DNA of 64,000 nt, taken from positions 1 to 64,000 of the forward strand of contig NZ_NHPP01000004.1 in the NCBI RefSeq assembly GCF_002838835.1, read 5' to 3'. Positions 28,304 to 36,423 of the stretch are shown here, one piece after another (positions within the stretch are counted from its first letter, which is position 1; every line of letters starts with the position of its first letter). The DNA is from Siphonobacter sp. SORGH_AS_0500. GTDB taxonomy: Bacteria; Bacteroidota; Bacteroidia; Cytophagales; Spirosomataceae. The position numbers and the translations under genes are program-made. Below the pieces are notes generated by a model. It was not told the DNA's origin and searched no databases. It saw nothing but the letters and a program-made list of their open reading frames with translations.

Positions 28304-28322
28304 TACTTTGAATTACAAAGTT
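28304..28322. promoter_or_regulatory. Candidate HTH_34 operator over the DUF4173-like gene promoter
   Basis: Palindrome TACTTTG-AATTA-CAAAGTT. On the minus strand it contains TAACTTTG (a TAnnTTTG -7 box). It matches the palindrome at 29304-29322, and both lie exactly 9 nt before a start codon. Confidence 0.65.
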
Positions 28323-28337
28323 AAAGGCTAAAAAAAA

Positions 28338-28646
28338 TTAAGACTTGGTCGGCACTGATTTTAAAAGTGATTCCAGGGCGTTGAGGTGTTCCTGAAAGGC
28401 CTGGCGGCCCGTTTCGGTAGCCTGATAGGACGTATTGGGTTTACGACCGATAAATCCTTTTCGAATAGCAACGTATTGTACTTTTTCCAGAGCCATCAGG
28501 TGGCTGGCGAGGTTACCATCGGTTTGCTGAAGTGTTTCTTTCAGCGTATTAAACTCTACCCAATCGTTCACCATCAGCACGGACATAATGCCCAGCCGTA
28601 CCCGATTCTCAAATGCTTTATTTAACTGATCAATAAAACTTTTCAT
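28338..28646 (-). CDS. Winged-helix transcriptional regulator (HTH_34 type)
   Basis: 102 aa. A small single-domain winged helix: VRLGIMSVLMVNDWVEFNTL, then the recognition helix in DGNLASHLMALEKVQYVAIR and the wing in FIGRKPNTSYQATETGRQAF. No effector domain is present. It lies between two membrane protein genes on the same strand (24 nt from the upstream one, 43 nt from the downstream one). Both flanking genes are preceded by the same TACTTTG-N5-CAAAGTA palindrome, so it likely represses this set (inference). Confidence 0.88.
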   Translation of the reverse strand: MKSFIDQLNKAFENRVRLGIMSVLMVNDWVEFNTLKETLQQTDGNLASHLMALEKVQYVAIRKGFIGRKPNTSYQATETGRQAFQEHLNALESLLKSVPTKS

Positions 28647-28670
28647 AGAAATCAGACCCCAAAAGTCTGC

Positions 28671-29294
28671 TTATGCCCCGTATTTACGATACATGATAAT
28701 ACCGTACAGGATGTGGAGGACGCCAAAACCCAGGGCCCAAAATAACAGGCTAGTGCCCGTCGAGGCAAACCAACCGCAGCAAATTCCCAGGATTAATTCA
28801 CATAATCCTAAATTTCTTACGTCGCTATGGGTGTATTTGCTGGCATTAATGAGTGCCATTCCATAAAAAATAAGTGTACAAGCGGCTATTAATTCCGGTG
28901 CACGGAACAGTAAAAAATAGCAGAAAAAGGCACCTGTACCCAGAGGAATGGCCATATTAATCAGTAATCGTTTGGAAGTGGCATCCCAGAGTTTCCAACC
29001 CCGCTGGCGGGCCCGACGGTTGGTAAAGTAAAGTCCGCCGACAATGGAAAGTAACATGACCCCACCAAAATTGACCACGAAGAACTGATAAAATCCATAA
29101 GGCTTGGATACAAAAGCCTGACCAACGATAGAATCGGTACCTTCCAGGAATTTCCAGGCGGCGGCGGCTCCGAGTAGAGCTACAGTTCCAGCAAAAACTC
29201 CAGATAATCCGCTTAGGGATAAAAACCGGGAGGAACGCTCCATCATTTGACGGATTTCAGACAAGTCGCGTAAGGGTCCTTCTTCTTGGGTCAT
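28671..29294 (-). CDS. Membrane protein, unknown function (HTH_34 operon)
   Basis: 207 aa from ATG 29294 (MTQEEGPLRDLSEIRQMMERSS); the frame continues 44 codons upstream but through the operator, so that start is rejected. About six TM helices (for example SGLSGVFAGTVALLGAAAAW and LIAACTLIFYGMALINASKY). The combination of this type of membrane protein with an HTH_34 regulator is recurrent in Bacteroidota in my memory; function unknown. First gene of the set 29294 -> 28338. Confidence 0.78.
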   Translation of the reverse strand: MTQEEGPLRDLSEIRQMMERSSRFLSLSGLSGVFAGTVALLGAAAAWKFLEGTDSIVGQAFVSKPYGFYQFFVVNFGGVMLLSIVGGLYFTNRRARQRGWKLWDATSKRLLINMAIPLGTGAFFCYFLLFRAPELIAACTLIFYGMALINASKYTHSDVRNLGLCELILGICCGWFASTGTSLLFWALGFGVLHILYGIIMYRKYGA

Positions 29295-29303
29295 AAATCG
29301 AAG

Positions 29304-29322
29304 TACTTTGTATTGCAAAGTA
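29304..29322. promoter_or_regulatory. Candidate HTH_34 operator upstream of the membrane protein gene
   Basis: Near-perfect palindrome TACTTTG-TATTG-CAAAGTA, 9 nt upstream of the start codon at 29294 and flanked by the same AAG as the copy at 28304. Confidence 0.65.
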
Positions 29323-29930
29323 AATAAAACCTGATTCAATAAGTCAATAGAAAAGGGAAAATTTATTTTTGGTGGATGAGCTAGGGTCGATGATAAATCC
29401 TTTGACAGATTCCTTTCGGCTGGCAAATCCGAAAAAGCAAAGAGTTAACGAAATCAACAAAATAAAACCTCAGCGGGGTTATGAAGAAAAGATTACTTGT
29501 CTCCCCTTTATCCCTAAAGACTGTCATCTCGAACGAAGAGAGAGACCTTTCCTGGCATTAGGACGAGTGACAAGCCTAGTTAAGTTCGTAGCCTTCGTAG
29601 GTTCCTTCGCTTCGTTCTGGCTGACAGATTTAATTATCAACATAAATCCGCCCATAGCCTGCTTGAATCCAAGGAAAGACCAACGTAAGGTCTACTTCAT
29701 CTTACCTCAAAATTTTATTTTGGACTAAAAATCCAAAAGAGCGAGGATAAAGAAGAAGTAAGAAAATTGACAGACAAAACCCCAGAGGGGTTAAACATGA
29801 ATAGCCCCGGTTTGGATGGACCCGGATCATAATCCGGGAAAAATTCGAAAGGAAGGTCCTATCCTGGTATTCCCCGCATTTCATATAGGGTTAGCCTACG
29901 ACTAACCTATATTCAACCCTAAGCAAAAGA
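29323..29930. repeat. Intergenic region with degraded repeats, no gene
   Basis: About 600 nt without a supported gene. It contains a CTGTCATCTCGAACGAAG word (29519) whose partial inverse CTTCGTTCTGGCTGACAG lies at about 29610-29630, a short-repeat type I associate with Bacteroidota intergenic DNA. It also has AACCCCAGAGGGGTT plus TAGCCCCGG and CCCGGAT...ATCCGGG hairpins at 29779-29838, related to the BIME-like blocks. Confidence 0.5.
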
Positions 29931-30791
29931 TTACTTACCCGATCGTTGCCCAATCCAGAGACCAATCAAAACCAGAACCGTTCCGGCGGCAGTATACAGG
30001 GTAAAAGGTTCGCCGAGTAAAAACGTGGCGTAAGCAAAACCAAAAACGGGACAGAGGAAAAGAAATAGGGAAGCCCGAACGGCATCATCTTTCAGCAACT
30101 TCAGCCAAAGCTGAACCGCCGCAACGGAAACGAAAATAATTAACCACACTTCGGTAGCCCAAAAGCGGTTATCGTAATGGCTTTCTTTTTCGTGAAAAAA
30201 ATAAATCAGAGGAAGACAAATCACCCCTGAAATCAGGGCCTGCCAGCCGTTGATGCTACTTCGGGATAACTTCCAGTCGATTTCAGAAAAGTAAATCGTA
30301 GCTACTGAATAGGAGAGCATACTCAGAAAAAGCAGTAATAACCCTTGCGGTGTAGCAAAGCTATTTTGAAGTAAAGGATACGTCGCGATTGCAACGCCAG
30401 CCATGCCCAAAACAATAGCAATCCATGCTTTTGAGCGAACGCTTTTACCCGTATAAAATGCAGATATAATGCTGATTAATAAAGGGTTAATTGCAATAGC
30501 CAAGCTGCCAATACCAGCGGCCACCTGTTTCATTGCAAATACGAATAAACCCAGATAAATAACGGTATTAAGAACGGCAAATAGGAGCAACTGTAGCCAT
30601 TCCTTACCCTGAGGCATTCGCTGTTTTTCAAAGGCTAATGCGTAAATCAACAAGAAAAATCCAGCCCCGAAATAACGGATATCAAACAGAACCATGGGTT
30701 CTGCCGATTGCAGACCAAACTTGGCCGCTACGGAGGCGGATGACCACAAAGCCGCAAACAATAAACCTGTGGCGACAAAAGAATTTTTCAC
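29931..30791 (-). CDS. EamA/DMT family transporter
   Basis: 286 aa with ten TM helices and the two EamA repeats (first: FVATGLLFAALWSSASVAAK; second: GLLLLFLSMLSYSVATIYFS). Drug/metabolite transporter superfamily, an inner membrane exporter; the substrate cannot be told from sequence. Single gene, separated from the amidase gene by a strong terminator. Confidence 0.9.
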   Translation of the reverse strand: MKNSFVATGLLFAALWSSASVAAKFGLQSAEPMVLFDIRYFGAGFFLLIYALAFEKQRMPQGKEWLQLLLFAVLNTVIYLGLFVFAMKQVAAGIGSLAIAINPLLISIISAFYTGKSVRSKAWIAIVLGMAGVAIATYPLLQNSFATPQGLLLLFLSMLSYSVATIYFSEIDWKLSRSSINGWQALISGVICLPLIYFFHEKESHYDNRFWATEVWLIIFVSVAAVQLWLKLLKDDAVRASLFLFLCPVFGFAYATFLLGEPFTLYTAAGTVLVLIGLWIGQRSGK

Positions 30792-30811
30792 GATAGGAGG
30801 AAAGAAAGTAT

Positions 30812-30843
30812 AAAAAAAGAGGCGGAATCCATCATTCCGCCTC
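30812..30843 (-). terminator. Terminator of the N-carbamoylputrescine amidase gene
   Basis: A 10-bp stem GAGGCGGAAT/ATTCCGCCTC with a 5-nt loop, followed on the minus strand by T7. It starts 8 nt past the amidase stop codon. Confidence 0.88.
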
Positions 30844-30850
30844 TAACAAG

Positions 30851-31723
30851 TTATTCGTCGATGAATCGTTTGGTAATGGGCTGATACGAATCAATTCGCC
30901 GGTCGCGGAAATAGGGCCACGTCGTTCGAATCCGATCAGCCACTTCCAGGTCAAGTTCCTGTACGTGAACGGTTTCCTGATCGTGTGGAGCGAGGTATAA
31001 CAAACCTCCGTGGGGTTTGGCAACAAAGCTACCGCCCCAGAATTCCTGATCCGCTTCTCGGCCCACGCGGTTCACTGCGACTACGTAAACACCGTTCGCC
31101 ACCGCGTGACTCCGCTGAATGGTTTGCCAGGCTTCGTATTGCTCTTTATTAACCTGAGGGTCGGTTTCGTTTACATCCCAGCCAATAGCGGTGGGGTAAA
31201 ACAGGATATCTGCACCCATCAGAGCCGTAATGCGGGATGCTTCGGGATACCATTGATCCCAGCAGATGAGCACGCCGATTTTAGCAAATTTGGTATCAAA
31301 AACTTTATAACCTAAATCGCCGGGGGTGAAGTAAAACTTCTCGTAATAACCCGGATCATCGGGAATATGCATTTTACGGTATTTGCCCAGATAGGTACCG
31401 TCCGCATCTAAAACAGCGGTTGTGTTATGGTATAAACCAGCGGCCCGTTTTTCAAACAGAGACGCGACAATAACTACGCCCAGTTCAGCCGCCAGCTTGC
31501 TCATACGGTCGGTGGTTGGACCGGGAATGGCTTCTGCCAGCGAGAAATTGTGGTGATCTTCAACGTCACAAAAATACAGCGAAGTAAAAAGCTCCTGCAA
31601 ACATACGATCTGAGCACCTTTGGAAGCAGCTTCGCGAATGCCAGCTTCGGCCTTCTGAATATTGGCCTCCACATCGGCAGAGTTAGCCATCTGCACCAGG
31701 CCTACATTTACTTTTTTATTCAT
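30851..31723 (-). CDS. aguB: N-carbamoylputrescine amidase
   Basis: 290 aa, the normal family length. Nitrilase-superfamily carbon-nitrogen hydrolase that converts N-carbamoylputrescine to putrescine, CO2 and ammonia. The Glu-Lys-Cys triad can be seen in VCLQELFTSLYF (Glu), YRKMHIPDDPGYYEKFYF (Lys) and IGVLICWDQWYPEASR (Cys). The partner enzyme, agmatine deiminase, is in the same window at 38762. The specific call rests on strong similarity to the plant/bacterial AguB type. Confidence 0.92.
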   Translation of the reverse strand: MNKKVNVGLVQMANSADVEANIQKAEAGIREAASKGAQIVCLQELFTSLYFCDVEDHHNFSLAEAIPGPTTDRMSKLAAELGVVIVASLFEKRAAGLYHNTTAVLDADGTYLGKYRKMHIPDDPGYYEKFYFTPGDLGYKVFDTKFAKIGVLICWDQWYPEASRITALMGADILFYPTAIGWDVNETDPQVNKEQYEAWQTIQRSHAVANGVYVVAVNRVGREADQEFWGGSFVAKPHGGLLYLAPHDQETVHVQELDLEVADRIRTTWPYFRDRRIDSYQPITKRFIDE

Positions 31724-31837
31724 TTTTCTTGAACAGATTCAATCGTTATAGCTGGGTTGGACGATCTGGTTTGCCCTGTACGACCGCTTCAGAAATAACG
31801 TATAGTACTGATTTTGGTTCCGGTTTTCCGTGCGGAT

Positions 31838-33529
31838 TTATCCGATTTTGCGTTTCGTGAAATACGTCTGGACTTCTTCTTTTCCTAAAGCATTAAAGGT
31901 CATTTCCTGCGTTAGTCCACCTTTGCGGGCTACGGCCACACCATAATGCATGTCCATATAGCCGTCAATGTGGTGAGCATCAGGGTTAATGGATACTAAC
32001 ACGCCTTTTTCCAGAGCATAAGGAATCCACCGCCAATCCACGTCCAGTCGGTAAGGACTCGCATTGAGTTCCAAAATAACACCATTCGCCGCACATGCGT
32101 CTATTAACTTTTTGTGATCTACGGGGTAACCGGGGCGAGAAAGTAACAACCGACCCGTTGGGTGTCCAATAATAGTGGTATATGGGTTTTCGATGGCGGT
32201 AATGAGCCGCTGCATGGCCCGTTCTTCCGTCATTTTCAGATTGGAGTGAACCGATGCCACCACAAAATCGAAGGTCTTCAGCACTTCCGACGAGTAATCC
32301 AGCGAACCATCTCCCAGAATATCGGATTCAATTCCTTTAAAAATGGTGAAATTCAGTCCCTCTTTTTGGAACTGGGCGTTGAGATCATCCACCTGCTGAT
32401 GTTGTTGATAAACCCGCTCCTCGTTCAACCCATTGGCATACGTTGCTGACTTGGAGTGATCGGCAATGCCTAAGTACTGCAAGCCTAACTCCGCCGCCGC
32501 CCGAGCCATTTGCTCTAAGGTATGTTTTCCATCCGACCAGGTTGAGTGGTTGTGAACGGTACCTTTCAGGGCATCCCAGGTGATGAGGTTTTTGCTTTGA
32601 AAAGCAGGGTCAAATTCCAGCTCGCCATTGCGTAACTCCGGCGATAGATAGGGCATGCCCAGTTTCGTATAAATCGCTTCTTCGGAATCGTGAGGTTCCA
32701 GCAAGGCCGTTTTTAGAAGTGTAGTCGTGCCAACGGGTTGAATCAAATGTTTTTCATCCGAGGAATGCACAAAAACCTGATTAACAAATTGCTGAGGTTT
32801 AACGATTCGCACTTCTACCGGAATCGTCCGGTCCAGAAAACGGCCTCGCCAGATGAACGGGGTAGAGGCCTTCTCATCGGGCGTAAGAAACTCCAGCGTA
32901 TTCAGAAACGACTGCACTTCTGCTGGTTTTTCTGCGGAAACCACCAGTTGAATCAGCTCAACAATTTCCAGCTTGCGGCGGACCTCTCCGGTAATTTCAA
33001 CTTTATACTTTTTCTCTAAAGCATCAAACAATACTTCAGCTAAAACCAGAGCCGCGTCCATGCGAAGTTTAGAGGAATTGGATTGTAGGAAGAGCAGATT
33101 CGTATGAATCGTTTCCTGCGTCTTTTCGCCGAAACCCTTCAGTTTGGCAATATCTCCGTTCTCACAAGCCAATAATAGCTGCTGCGTATCAGTAATGCCC
33201 AGCTCTTTCCAGATGGTACGAATTTTCTTCGGTCCAATTCCCTTGATTCTGAACATGTCCAGAATACCTTCGGGCGTGTTAGCTAATAAATCATTGAGAT
33301 CTTTTAAAGAACCCGTCGTACGGATTTCATCGATTTTCGCAGCCATACTTTTCACTACCCCGGGAATCATCGAAAGCTCTTCGATGGGGGCAGTAAGCAG
33401 GTCAACGTTAGTTTTATCGAGATTAAAAGCGGCATTCTGGTAGTTACGAATTTTAAACTCGTTTTCACCGTGAAGCTCCAGTAGCTTAGTAGTCAGTTCG
33501 AAAATTTCAACTATTTCTTCGTTCGTCAC
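31838..33529 (-). CDS. polX: PolX-type protein: polymerase-X fold with degenerate active site plus PHP domain
   Basis: 563 aa. N-terminal HhH domain (AFNLDKTNVDLLTAPIEEL, IKGIGPKKIRTIWKELGI), then the palm region and a C-terminal PHP domain. In a working PolX the palm reads GSxRRxxExxxDIDxL; here it reads GEVRRKLEIVELIQLVV, so the GS serine and both catalytic aspartates are missing. The PHP domain looks complete: HNHSTWSDG, GIADHS, GIESDILGDG, ASVHSNL, IGHPTGR, NPDAHHID. So the protein probably keeps a metal-dependent nuclease or phosphoesterase role in DNA repair but not polymerisation (inference). Confidence 0.85.
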   Translation of the reverse strand: MTNEEIVEIFELTTKLLELHGENEFKIRNYQNAAFNLDKTNVDLLTAPIEELSMIPGVVKSMAAKIDEIRTTGSLKDLNDLLANTPEGILDMFRIKGIGPKKIRTIWKELGITDTQQLLLACENGDIAKLKGFGEKTQETIHTNLLFLQSNSSKLRMDAALVLAEVLFDALEKKYKVEITGEVRRKLEIVELIQLVVSAEKPAEVQSFLNTLEFLTPDEKASTPFIWRGRFLDRTIPVEVRIVKPQQFVNQVFVHSSDEKHLIQPVGTTTLLKTALLEPHDSEEAIYTKLGMPYLSPELRNGELEFDPAFQSKNLITWDALKGTVHNHSTWSDGKHTLEQMARAAAELGLQYLGIADHSKSATYANGLNEERVYQQHQQVDDLNAQFQKEGLNFTIFKGIESDILGDGSLDYSSEVLKTFDFVVASVHSNLKMTEERAMQRLITAIENPYTTIIGHPTGRLLLSRPGYPVDHKKLIDACAANGVILELNASPYRLDVDWRWIPYALEKGVLVSINPDAHHIDGYMDMHYGVAVARKGGLTQEMTFNALGKEEVQTYFTKRKIG

Positions 33530-33959
33530 GAGACAGGCAATTTTTTGAGCAAGATAAAACCCTAAACCTGTTTTTCCTGTTTTGTGGGATGATTTTACGG
33601 GTTAATAACTAGGAATGAGCTAGTTAAGTTTAGGGTGCAGGAACAGAATATAAAACGTGCAGACAACAGAAATGACGCTACTGAAAATCAGCAATTCAAA
33701 GGGATAACCCCCTAAACAATTCTTGATTTATGTCAGTTTAGTAAAAATGACGTATACATGAGCAAAGAGATTAAGATTGATTTTTAATAATTTACATAAT
33801 GAATATAAAAAAATAAACATTCCAGTAACCGTATAGTCAATTTTCCAGTGTAGTCTTAGGCTTTATCTGAAAAAATATATTTTTGTGAGTCTTATTTTTT
33901 ATAGATATTATTCCGTCAAGTCAATATCATTATAACTATTTCAACACACTGTCAATAGT
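33530..33959. other. AT-rich intergenic region upstream of ugd
   Basis: 430 nt without a gene, AT-rich in the right half. It serves the divergent polX and ugd genes. A TATTTTTG -7 box is at 33878-33885 on the plus strand, 74 nt before the ugd ATG, leaving a relatively long 5' UTR. No riboswitch fold was recognised. Confidence 0.5.
33878..33885 (+). promoter_or_regulatory. Candidate -7 box TATTTTTG for ugd
   Basis: TAnnTTTG match, 74 nt upstream of the ugd ATG in an AT-rich region. Confidence 0.4.
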
Positions 33960-35276
33960 ATGAAATTAGCCGTAGTAGGGACCGGATACGTGGGATTAGT
34001 CACGGGCACGTGCTTTGCCGAAACAGGAAACCAGGTAGTTTGCGTGGACATCGATGCCCGCAAAGTCGAGAAGATGAAAAGTGGGATCATCCCCATCTAC
34101 GAACCCGGTCTGGAAGAGTTATTCTTACGTAACACCGCTGAAGGCCGCCTCTCCTTCACGACTTCGTTAGCCGAAGGCATTGAAGGAGCCGAAGTGATCT
34201 TTCTGGCTCTACCCACGCCTCCCGGCGAAGACGGCTCGGCCGATCTTAAGTATATCCTGGGCGTAGCCAAAGACCTGGGCCCTTTGCTCAAACAATATAC
34301 CGTCATCATCGACAAATCGACCGTTCCCGTGGGAACGGCTGAGAAAGTAAGAGCCGCTATCGCTGAAAAAGCTAGCGTGGAGTTCGATGTGATCTCTAAC
34401 CCTGAATTCCTTCGCGAAGGCGTAGCCGTGGAAGACTTCATGAAGCCCGACCGCGTGGTGATTGGAACGACTTCGGAGAAAGCCAAAGCGTCTATGAACC
34501 GGCTGTATGCCCCGCTGGTGCGTCAGGGCAACCCCATTATCTTCATGGACGAGCGTTCAGCGGAGATGACCAAGTACGCCGCCAATGCCTTTTTAGCGGT
34601 CAAGATTACCTTCATGAACGAGATTGCCAACCTCTGCGAGAAAGTGGGAGCCAATGTCGATGACATTCGCCGGGGCATTGGTACCGACAGCCGGATTGGC
34701 AAACGCTTTTTGTTTGCCGGGATTGGCTACGGAGGCTCGTGCTTCCCCAAAGACGTGCAGGCTCTTTCCAAGACGAGTAGCGAGCACGACTACGACTTCC
34801 AGATTCTGGATTCGGTGATGAAAGTCAACGAAGAGCAGAAGACGCGGTTGTTGCCCTCGGTGCTGGAGTACTTTGGCGGAGACGTCAAGGGCAAGACGAT
34901 TGCCGTATGGGGATTGGCCTTCAAACCGTACACCGACGACATCCGGGAAGCTCCGGCCTTGTATAACATTCGAGAACTGCTGGCGGCGGGGGCTCACGTG
35001 AAGGCGTATGATCCCGAGGCGATGGAGAACGTAGCGAATCTAGCGGATCTGGGCTCGAAGGTGACCTTCACCAAAGATGCCTATTCGGCGGTGGTGGATG
35101 CCGATGCGTTGATGATTATGACGGAGTGGCCTCAGTTTAGAACGCCGGATTTTGAGAAGCTCGAAGCGAGGTTGAAGAACAAGGTGATCTTCGATGGACG
35201 TAACGTCTATGAACTCGAAGACATGAAAGAGAGAGGCTATACTTACTTCTCCATTGGTCGTCAGAAAATTAATTAA
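33960..35276 (+). CDS. ugd: UDP-glucose 6-dehydrogenase
   Basis: 438 aa. Oxidises UDP-glucose to UDP-glucuronate with NAD+. The N-terminal Rossmann motif is VVGTGYVGLVTGTCFAETG; the catalytic cysteine lies in GIGYGGSCFPKDVQAL and the active-site lysine in YAANAFLAVKITFMNE; the C-terminal UDP-binding domain follows (GLAFKPYTDDIREAP). Codons are clearly richer in G/C at third positions than in polX or uxs, which could mean high expression or acquisition. Next gene uses its product. Confidence 0.95.
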   Translation: MKLAVVGTGYVGLVTGTCFAETGNQVVCVDIDARKVEKMKSGIIPIYEPGLEELFLRNTAEGRLSFTTSLAEGIEGAEVIFLALPTPPGEDGSADLKYILGVAKDLGPLLKQYTVIIDKSTVPVGTAEKVRAAIAEKASVEFDVISNPEFLREGVAVEDFMKPDRVVIGTTSEKAKASMNRLYAPLVRQGNPIIFMDERSAEMTKYAANAFLAVKITFMNEIANLCEKVGANVDDIRRGIGTDSRIGKRFLFAGIGYGGSCFPKDVQALSKTSSEHDYDFQILDSVMKVNEEQKTRLLPSVLEYFGGDVKGKTIAVWGLAFKPYTDDIREAPALYNIRELLAAGAHVKAYDPEAMENVANLADLGSKVTFTKDAYSAVVDADALMIMTEWPQFRTPDFEKLEARLKNKVIFDGRNVYELEDMKERGYTYFSIGRQKIN

Positions 35277-35286
35277 TACCTACCTA

Positions 35287-35327
35287 GAAGCGGAAAGAAC
35301 CCAGTATCTTTCCGCTTCAATTCTTTT
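35287..35327 (+). terminator. Terminator after ugd
   Basis: An 11-bp perfect stem GAAGCGGAAAG/CTTTCCGCTTC, then AATTCTTTTC, 10 nt after the ugd stop and 14 nt before the uxs ATG. Termination may be partial, giving more ugd than uxs mRNA. Confidence 0.7.
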
Positions 35328-35340
35328 CTTTTAGAAACTT

Positions 35341-36348
35341 ATGAAACGTGTGTTAATCACCGGAGCCGCCGGTTTTTTGGGCTCTCACTTAAGTGATCGC
35401 TTCATTAAAGAAGGGTACTACGTTATCGGGATGGACAATCTGGTCACGGGTGATCTCAAAAATATTGAACACCTCCGTTCGTTGCCCCAATTCGAATTTA
35501 TTCACCACGATGTATCCAACTACATTGATGTTTCGGGTGAACTGGATTACATCCTGCACTTTGCCAGTCCAGCTAGTCCAATTGACTACCTCAAGATTCC
35601 GATCCAGACCTTGAAAGTAGGATCACTCGGCACGCATAACTGTCTGGGTTTGGCTAAAGCCAAAGGAGCCCGGATTCTGGTGGCATCCACTTCGGAAGTG
35701 TACGGCGATCCGCTAGTTCACCCGCAAACGGAAGATTACTGGGGTCACGTAAACCCTATTGGTCCTCGTGGGGTGTATGATGAAGCAAAACGTTTTCAGG
35801 AAGCGATCACGATGGCCTACCACCGTTACCACGGCGTAGAGACTCGCATTGTTCGCATCTTTAATACCTACGGTCCCCGAATGCGTCTAAACGACGGTCG
35901 TGTATTACCTGCTTTCATTGGTCAGGCTCTGCGTGGCGAAGATTTAACGGTATTCGGTGATGGTTCGCAAACGCGTTCTTTCTGTTACGTAGATGATCTC
36001 ATCGAAGGCATTTACCGATTGCTCATGAGCGATTATGCCGAACCCGTGAACATTGGTAACCCCGGCGAAATCACGATCAAGCAATTCGGTGAAGAAATCA
36101 TCAAACTAACCGGAACGAAACAACAGTTGATTCTCAAGCCTTTGCCGCAGGATGATCCCAAGCAGCGTCGTCCGGACATTACCCGTGCTCAGCAGATTTT
36201 GGGTTGGGAGCCTCAGATCAGTCGCGAAGAAGGGCTGAAACGCACCTACGAATACTTCAAGACCCTGCCCGAAGAGGAATTGTACAAGGCAGCAAACTAT
36301 CGTTTCGGTACCCCTTACGAACAAGGCAGCCACACGATTAGCAAATAA
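35341..36348 (+). CDS. uxs: UDP-glucuronate decarboxylase (UDP-xylose synthase), SDR family
   Basis: 335 aa. NAD-dependent epimerase/dehydratase fold: [48 protein letters not shown] (catalytic YxxxK), [17 protein letters not shown]. The [10 protein letters not shown] segment is the UXS type. Converts UDP-glucuronate to UDP-xylose. Directly downstream of ugd, so the pair makes UDP-xylose for glycan synthesis; other epimerase specificities are less likely. Confidence 0.92.
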   Translation: MKRVLITGAAGFLGSHLSDRFIKEGYYVIGMDNLVTGDLKNIEHLRSLPQFEFIHHDVSNYIDVSGELDYILHFASPASPIDYLKIPIQTLKVGSLGTHNCLGLAKAKGARILVASTSEVYGDPLVHPQTEDYWGHVNPIGPRGVYDEAKRFQEAITMAYHRYHGVETRIVRIFNTYGPRMRLNDGRVLPAFIGQALRGEDLTVFGDGSQTRSFCYVDDLIEGIYRLLMSDYAEPVNIGNPGEITIKQFGEEIIKLTGTKQQLILKPLPQDDPKQRRPDITRAQQILGWEPQISREEGLKRTYEYFKTLPEEELYKAANYRFGTPYEQGSHTISK

Positions 36349-36366
36349 CTACACCCAGTACTGATA

Positions 36367-36400
36367 CAGGAAAAGGCCAGCAATCGCTGGCCTTTTCCTG
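36367..36400. terminator. Bidirectional terminator between uxs and 36424
   Basis: Perfect 15-bp stem CAGGAAAAGGCCAGC/GCTGGCCTTTTCCTG with a 4-nt loop, between two converging genes; T-rich in both directions. Confidence 0.88.
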
Positions 36401-36423
36401 TATTGAACGAATGAGTAATCAAG

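Noticed and set aside
29369-29728. Open frame of 119 codons on the plus strand
   Set aside because: Covers repeat remnants between the membrane protein and EamA genes; composition and content are not protein-like.
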